Source: an uncultured Collinsella sp. (lineage in GTDB: Bacteria > Actinomycetota > Coriobacteriia > Coriobacteriales > Coriobacteriaceae). Taken from it: a DNA stretch of 64,000 nucleotides. The stretch covers positions 1 through 64,000 of the forward strand of contig UQNC01000005.1 in the NCBI GenBank assembly GCA_900542175.1. Direction: 5' to 3'. Each line of letters starts with the position of its first letter. The first letter of the stretch is position 1. Made by a program: the position numbers and the translations under genes. Positions 60,503-64,000 of this stretch are shown here, piece after piece. The notes beneath the pieces were generated by a model. That model saw only the letters and a list, made by a program, of their open reading frames with translations. It ran no database searches and was not told the origin of the DNA.

Positions 60503-61435
60503 TTACGACCCCAATATTTCCTTAGGAAACACGCTCGGCAAATCGTTAACGCCCATAGCGAAAAGCACTTTTGCGCTGGCATCGTTGCTGAGCTCGTCAC
60601 TCAACTTAAGTGCATCAAGCAGTATGTTTCGGCGTAACATCTTATAGTCATCCTCAGTCAGCACTAGCTCAAGATCGCTTAAAACCCCTACTAGATTGAC
60701 ATCGCGAGACGGAGACACCCTCGCGCAGAACAGACGCTCGTCATGCGCGCAGATGTTTCGAAAATCTTTGATGTGATCGTATGCGAGCCTTAGCCTTCGG
60801 GGGCTGATGCGCTTATCGACTTCATGCGTCTCGGAATAGAGATCGGAAAACGACTTGGCAATGGAATTTCTCATGCTTTCTGGCTGAAACTCGTAGAACT
60901 TGAATGCCTGACCAAGCATCAAATAATTCATAAGAATCCATACCGGCGTATTATCGTGATTATTCTCATAATGCCGAATATAGTCCCTTTTATAATCGCT
61001 TTTCCATTTTTGAGACCTACATAGCACCTTCTCGAAATCATCAATGAGCGTGTCGATCTTTTTTCGATAACCAGCATCGACACGGTAAGATCTTCTATCC
61101 AGGTATGCTTCCGGGCTATCTTTATGGGCCATTGCGAAACGATAAGAACAGACGGTTTTAAGAATCGCTTCCGCCTTGTTAAAGTACTCAAACATGAGCA
61201 GACGCAATGAACGGTCAAATTCGAATAAACGATATATATCAGAAAACTTCGTACCTTTTACGAATAGCTCGTGGCAAGAATCTCCGCGCTGGTCGAGAAA
61301 TAAATCCTTGTAACCGTTAATAACCGGATAGTATCCCTCGCGCTCCAAAACTAAACGAGTATTGTTATCGCATTCGAGTCCACGGCTTTCAAGAATAGCA
61401 ATCTGCTCATCAATAGATTTAAATGGTTTATCCAT
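60503..61435 (-). CDS. Abi family HEPN protein, AbiF-like
   Basis: A 310-residue Abi_2-type protein. N-terminal family block 'KSIDEQIAILESRGLECDNN' and 'GYYPVINGYKDLFLDQ'; 'PVWILMNYLMLGQAFKFYEF'; HEPN motif 'FRNICAHDERLFCAR' (R-x4-H) near residue 235; end near 'VLFAMGVNDLPSVFPKE'. AbiF-type proteins are toxins with RNase activity in phage-defence/TA systems. ATG 61435 has AAGGGG in place. It has its own promoter and a structured leader RNA (next entries). It stands next to an IS256 remnant and near the DUF262-HEPN pair. Confidence 0.88.
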   Translation of the reverse strand: MDKPFKSIDEQIAILESRGLECDNNTRLVLEREGYYPVINGYKDLFLDQRGDSCHELFVKGTKFSDIYRLFEFDRSLRLLMFEYFNKAEAILKTVCSYRFAMAHKDSPEAYLDRRSYRVDAGYRKKIDTLIDDFEKVLCRSQKWKSDYKRDYIRHYENNHDNTPVWILMNYLMLGQAFKFYEFQPESMRNSIAKSFSDLYSETHEVDKRISPRRLRLAYDHIKDFRNICAHDERLFCARVSPSRDVNLVGVLSDLELVLTEDDYKMLRRNILLDALKLSDELSNDASAKVLFAMGVNDLPSVFPKEILGS

Positions 61436-61449
61436 TTGGACCCCTTAAA

Positions 61450-61516
61450 CGCGAAAACCGCCTTTCGGCGGTTCCCACGGACCAAGCCGGACGTACCGTC
61501 GCAAGGCCTCATCACA
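61450..61516 (-). ncRNA. Structured leader RNA upstream of abiF-like gene (candidate ncRNA antitoxin)
   Basis: From the predicted start near 61516 to about 61450, minus strand. Two stems: AGGCC/GGCTT enclosing GACG-GTA-CGTC (61484-61509), and a terminator-like hairpin AACCGCC-GAAA-GGCGGTT (61456-61472) followed by TTCGCGTTT. It ends about 15 bases before the abiF start. AbiF-like proteins have been reported to work with a co-encoded upstream non-coding RNA; this layout fits. The RNA itself is inferred. Confidence 0.55.
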
Positions 61517-61522
61517 ACGATT

Positions 61523-61551
61523 ACTTTAAGGGAAAACTCGGGGTCCGTCAA
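61523..61551 (-). promoter_or_regulatory. Promoter of AbiF leader RNA/gene
   Basis: -35 TTGACG (61546-61551), exactly 17 bases, -10 TAAAGT (61523-61528) on the minus strand. Fires about 80 bases upstream of the abiF-like start codon. Confidence 0.65.
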
Positions 61552-61717
61552 TCCGATATCACCAATCTGAGCGAGACCGACATACGCCAGCGCTGCGAGG
61601 TCGGCCGATAGCAACAAATAGGCACCGAAATAGGTGCAGGTCAATCAGACGCCGCAACAAAAGAGCACCGAGGTCCGCAGAGAGAAGCATCGTTAAATCA
61701 TCCAGTCTCAAGCGTAA

Positions 61718-63073
61718 TCACAAGTAAGATTTATCAACATAAAAGCTGAAGTGCCAGTTTTTAAGCCGCGTATCAGCATCCCCGCTGTCATCAACAAACT
61801 CAGAGAGCATATCCGCACCGTCAGTAATTGGGCAGCGATCGCCCTCGTATTTCATAAAAGGAAAAGCACCGTCTCTGGAACCGGCAGCAAACACAAAACC
61901 TGATGAATTGATTACCCAACAGACGTATGTATCCTTTCCGCGAGAAAGCAACAACGATCCATTGCAGCCTTTAGGCAAGAAGCAGTTAAACGCCTCATCC
62001 AAAGACGAATAGGCACCGGATTCCATCCAACTCCGATTCTCCAAGCTTGCAATTGTCCAAAGAAAGGACTTCATCTCTTCCAGATGTGTCCAGTCAAGCC
62101 ATATCCCATCTTCATCAAACCCGTTACTCCCCTTACCCGATTCAAACCGTTTAACCTTAGCGTTGGCGTTAGCGGCGACCGTGTCGATCTCGCGCTTAAA
62201 AGTACCCAAGTAGCAAGCTTTTTCAGACGGGTTTAAACACTCTAGATACTCATGGGCATTCCATCCGTTGAAATGCCTGATATATCGAAAGTTTGGAAGC
62301 AACGCCATTGCAATCTTAATAAACTCCTTTGTAGGCAGGTTCTCTTCCGAAACTTTAATCCGCATGGCCATCGATTCAAGCGAGGCATAATAAGCAAGGG
62401 CAAGAACATAAGGCATGATAAATACCGGGTACCAAATTGAAAGAAATAGCGAACTTAATTCAACGCCCCAGTCCATAGAAAACCAAGTATTTGAGAGCAG
62501 AAGCGTTGCTGCAACAAAAATTATGATGCCCAAAACAGCTCTCGCGTTTTCATATAGGCGTAGATTGGATGGATCACGCTTGGATGAAAATAGAGCATAA
62601 CCAATACCCAAAAACAAAATGACTAGTTGAAGAACAACCTCAACCAGAATCGGGAAACAAACCAAGTTGATATAGAAAGACGTTAGCGCGCCATAACCGA
62701 CCTCGGGAACAATCAATTCATTTTTAATAGAAGTAACCGATGTGGCCTTGGACGCAATTAGCATGGAGGGAAACCCGACAAATACAACCTCAAGAATCGT
62801 GTCGAGCAAGATGCTTGTATTCCAAAACCCGCAAACAAGCGCACCATATATCAAAAGCAAGGAGTACGCTACAAGCATAAGCGCAGGAATCAGAATTTTA
62901 GGATTTAGCACAAGTTTGGCAACATCGGCAAACGATTTAACAACACTTAACAACTTACCCTTGGCCAGAAGGTAAATCGCAAAAAGACCTATCAATATTA
63001 TTGACGCATATTCACGGTTATCCATTTGTCCGATGAGCATTGCAACCACCCATTGGACTCTACTGAAGATCAA
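61718..63073 (-). CDS. Unknown membrane protein with soluble C-terminal domain
   Basis: 451 residues. About six hydrophobic helices in the first 240 residues ('ASIILIGLFAIYLLAKGK', 'ALMLVAYSLLLIYGALVCGF', 'ILVEVVLQLVILFLGIGYAL', 'GIIIFVAATLLLSN', 'YPVFIMPYVLALAYYASL'), then a soluble domain of about 200 residues. The start is TTG 63073: AAGGAGG lies seven bases upstream. No family recognised. In the AT-rich island between the Abi gene and the Mrr-like gene, it may be part of a defence or toxin system, but nothing in the sequence proves this. Confidence 0.7.
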   Translation of the reverse strand: MIFSRVQWVVAMLIGQMDNREYASIILIGLFAIYLLAKGKLLSVVKSFADVAKLVLNPKILIPALMLVAYSLLLIYGALVCGFWNTSILLDTILEVVFVGFPSMLIASKATSVTSIKNELIVPEVGYGALTSFYINLVCFPILVEVVLQLVILFLGIGYALFSSKRDPSNLRLYENARAVLGIIIFVAATLLLSNTWFSMDWGVELSSLFLSIWYPVFIMPYVLALAYYASLESMAMRIKVSEENLPTKEFIKIAMALLPNFRYIRHFNGWNAHEYLECLNPSEKACYLGTFKREIDTVAANANAKVKRFESGKGSNGFDEDGIWLDWTHLEEMKSFLWTIASLENRSWMESGAYSSLDEAFNCFLPKGCNGSLLLSRGKDTYVCWVINSSGFVFAAGSRDGAFPFMKYEGDRCPITDGADMLSEFVDDSGDADTRLKNWHFSFYVDKSYL

Positions 63074-63159
63074 TAAAGCCCCTCCTTAGCCATGTTGAAT
63101 CCAGACTCTGCCCCGACGAGTTCGGACGCCTCCTCGTCGACTGATGCGACGATCGCGGA

Positions 63160-63232
63160 CACGGCCCGCGCCCCCTGCGCTATTAATTAATTGTTTAGCG
63201 GCTAGAAATTATATAGCGGGGCGCGGGCCGTG
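63160..63232. repeat. Long GC-rich hairpin with AT-rich loop
   Basis: Arms CACGGCCCGCGCCCC (63160-63174) and GGGGCGCGGGCCGTG (63218-63232) are perfectly paired; after a 3-base bulge CGCTAT/ATAGCG extends the stem. The loop of about 27 bases is A/T only in places (TATTAATTAATTG). It lies between the unknown membrane gene and the Mrr-like gene. No T-run, so not a standard terminator. Confidence 0.7.
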
Positions 63233-63272
63233 CTCCGCTATGCGGTTGTTAATTTGCGAATGAAATTACGCG

Positions 63273-64000
63273 TCACGTTGTCCTTACCGTCTTCCTTATC
63301 CATCTAATTAAATCCGTCGTTGCATTTTGATGTTCAAATTTAATACGCGAGACTTCGTTTTCGCCATATTCTCTGGATGAAGAATGTTCTTCTGGGAATA
63401 GCGCTTCGATCAAATCGTCCGCATATTTAGCAACTTCTTCATAGGGAGTATCATCCAAATCGAATCCGTTAAAAACATTATCAAATTCATTAATTGCCTG
63501 ATCGCAAGTATCGACAAGGAAAGTGAAGAATTGATCCGCAGTCCTTGCCGCAAGCACGTCCGCATAGTTGCTTACAAAAGCATCAGCAGCGCACACAATG
63601 TCACCATCTCGCAACATTGCAGGATACTCTACCTGAGAAATAACCTCGATATTCAGCAAAGACAGCAATTGAACAAGCCCGCGATATTTCGAAAGGAGCT
63701 TTTTATATTCCGCACGCCCTTGATCGCCAATAAGATGAGTCGGAACATCCAGGGGATCCGAATATCTCAGCAAAATCTGCCCAAAGCCCAAACAACGCCT
63801 TGTTGTCTCACAGAGCCAAAAGGGCTTTATATACTCAATGAACTCAGGCCATGAAAGCAATTTAATATTGCTATATCGCGCAGCATTAATAGCTCCCTCT
63901 TGAAATCCAAATCGCGAAATCAACAACCCAAGAGAAGCGCCACTATCACCAACTACCCGACTAAATGCAAACACCTTTTCCTGAGGAACAGCTGTGTTCC
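63273..64000 (-). CDS. Mrr-like restriction endonuclease domain protein, C-terminal part
   Basis: The frame is open at the window edge and continues from it (NTAVPQEKVFAFSRVVGDSG), so GTG 63974 is not the start. The first visible block, 'LGLLISRFGFQEGAINAARY' followed by SNIKLLSWPEF, matches the end of the Mrr-type PD-(D/E)xK nuclease fold, where a Gly-x-x-x-(S/T) strand and an Ala-rich helix precede 'x-L-W'. About 190 residues of unrecognised helical sequence follow. Active-site residues lie outside the window. Fits the defence content of the island. Confidence 0.65.
   Translation of the reverse strand, partial: NTAVPQEKVFAFSRVVGDSGASLGLLISRFGFQEGAINAARYSNIKLLSWPEFIEYIKPFWLCETTRRCLGFGQILLRYSDPLDVPTHLIGDQGRAEYKKLLSKYRGLVQLLSLLNIEVISQVEYPAMLRDGDIVCAADAFVSNYADVLAARTADQFFTFLVDTCDQAINEFDNVFNGFDLDDTPYEEVAKYADDLIEALFPEEHSSSREYGENEVSRIKFEHQNATTDLIRWIRKTVRTT

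Noticed and set aside
61351..61644. 97-codon minus-strand frame MTCTYFGAYLLLSADLAALA
   Set aside because: It runs through the abiF promoter and both leader hairpins and overlaps the abiF start; the sequence is better explained as regulatory DNA and RNA.

Overview
The window looks like a chromosome segment of a gut actinobacterium of the class Coriobacteriia, most likely Collinsella. This is inferred from the GC-rich core, the actinobacterial gene orders (acpP-rnc-smc-ftsY-ffh; plsX-rpmF-DUF177-coaD-rsmD-recG), strong Shine-Dalgarno sites and the style of the intergenic repeats. No database was searched. Nearly all genes are on the minus strand.

Region 1 (1-8.5 kb): the right end of an IS3-family element (window starts inside its transposase), then a DUF523/TudS protein, FtsH, an internally deleted cobalamin adenosyltransferase pseudogene, a MATE transporter, an SpoU methyltransferase, DHFR and thymidylate synthase. 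Divergent from thyA is a DUF134-NifX fusion with a His/Cys-rich tail.

Region 2 (8.5-41 kb): housekeeping operons. In order along the plus strand these are ffh/ftsY/smc/rnc/acpP; plsX, rpmF, DUF177, coaD, rsmD, recG, fakA and an Asp23 protein; two tRNA-Asn genes; rpoD; dnaG/ribF/truB/nrnA/rbfA/infB/nusA/rimP; a small lipoprotein; leuS and guaB. The nusA-infB operon has a clear promoter followed by a terminator-like hairpin in its leader. Downstream of rpoD, guaB and the pel operon sit three copies of a structured repeat.

Region 3 (41-54 kb): a ModE-like regulator, an odd PLP-fold protein, and an eight-gene Gram-positive-type Pel exopolysaccharide operon in transcription order: pelD, pelE, pelA-like deacetylase, pelF, pelG, cotH, VTC-domain gene, DUF4956 gene. 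pelD is broken by a one-base frameshift just before its c-di-GMP-binding domain.

Region 4 (54-64 kb): an AT-richer accessory island. It holds an RloA-like AAA ATPase, an Abi gene with an in-frame amber codon, a DUF262 + HEPN pair, a second Abi (AbiF-like) gene with its own promoter and structured RNA leader, two IS256 transposase remnants, decayed coding sequence, an unknown membrane protein, and the end of an Mrr-like restriction protein. Three of these proteins carry the HEPN ribonuclease motif Rx4H within 5 kb, so this is best read as a defence/toxin island; the DUF262-HEPN pair and the AbiF-leader RNA unit are the strongest candidates for a little-described system.
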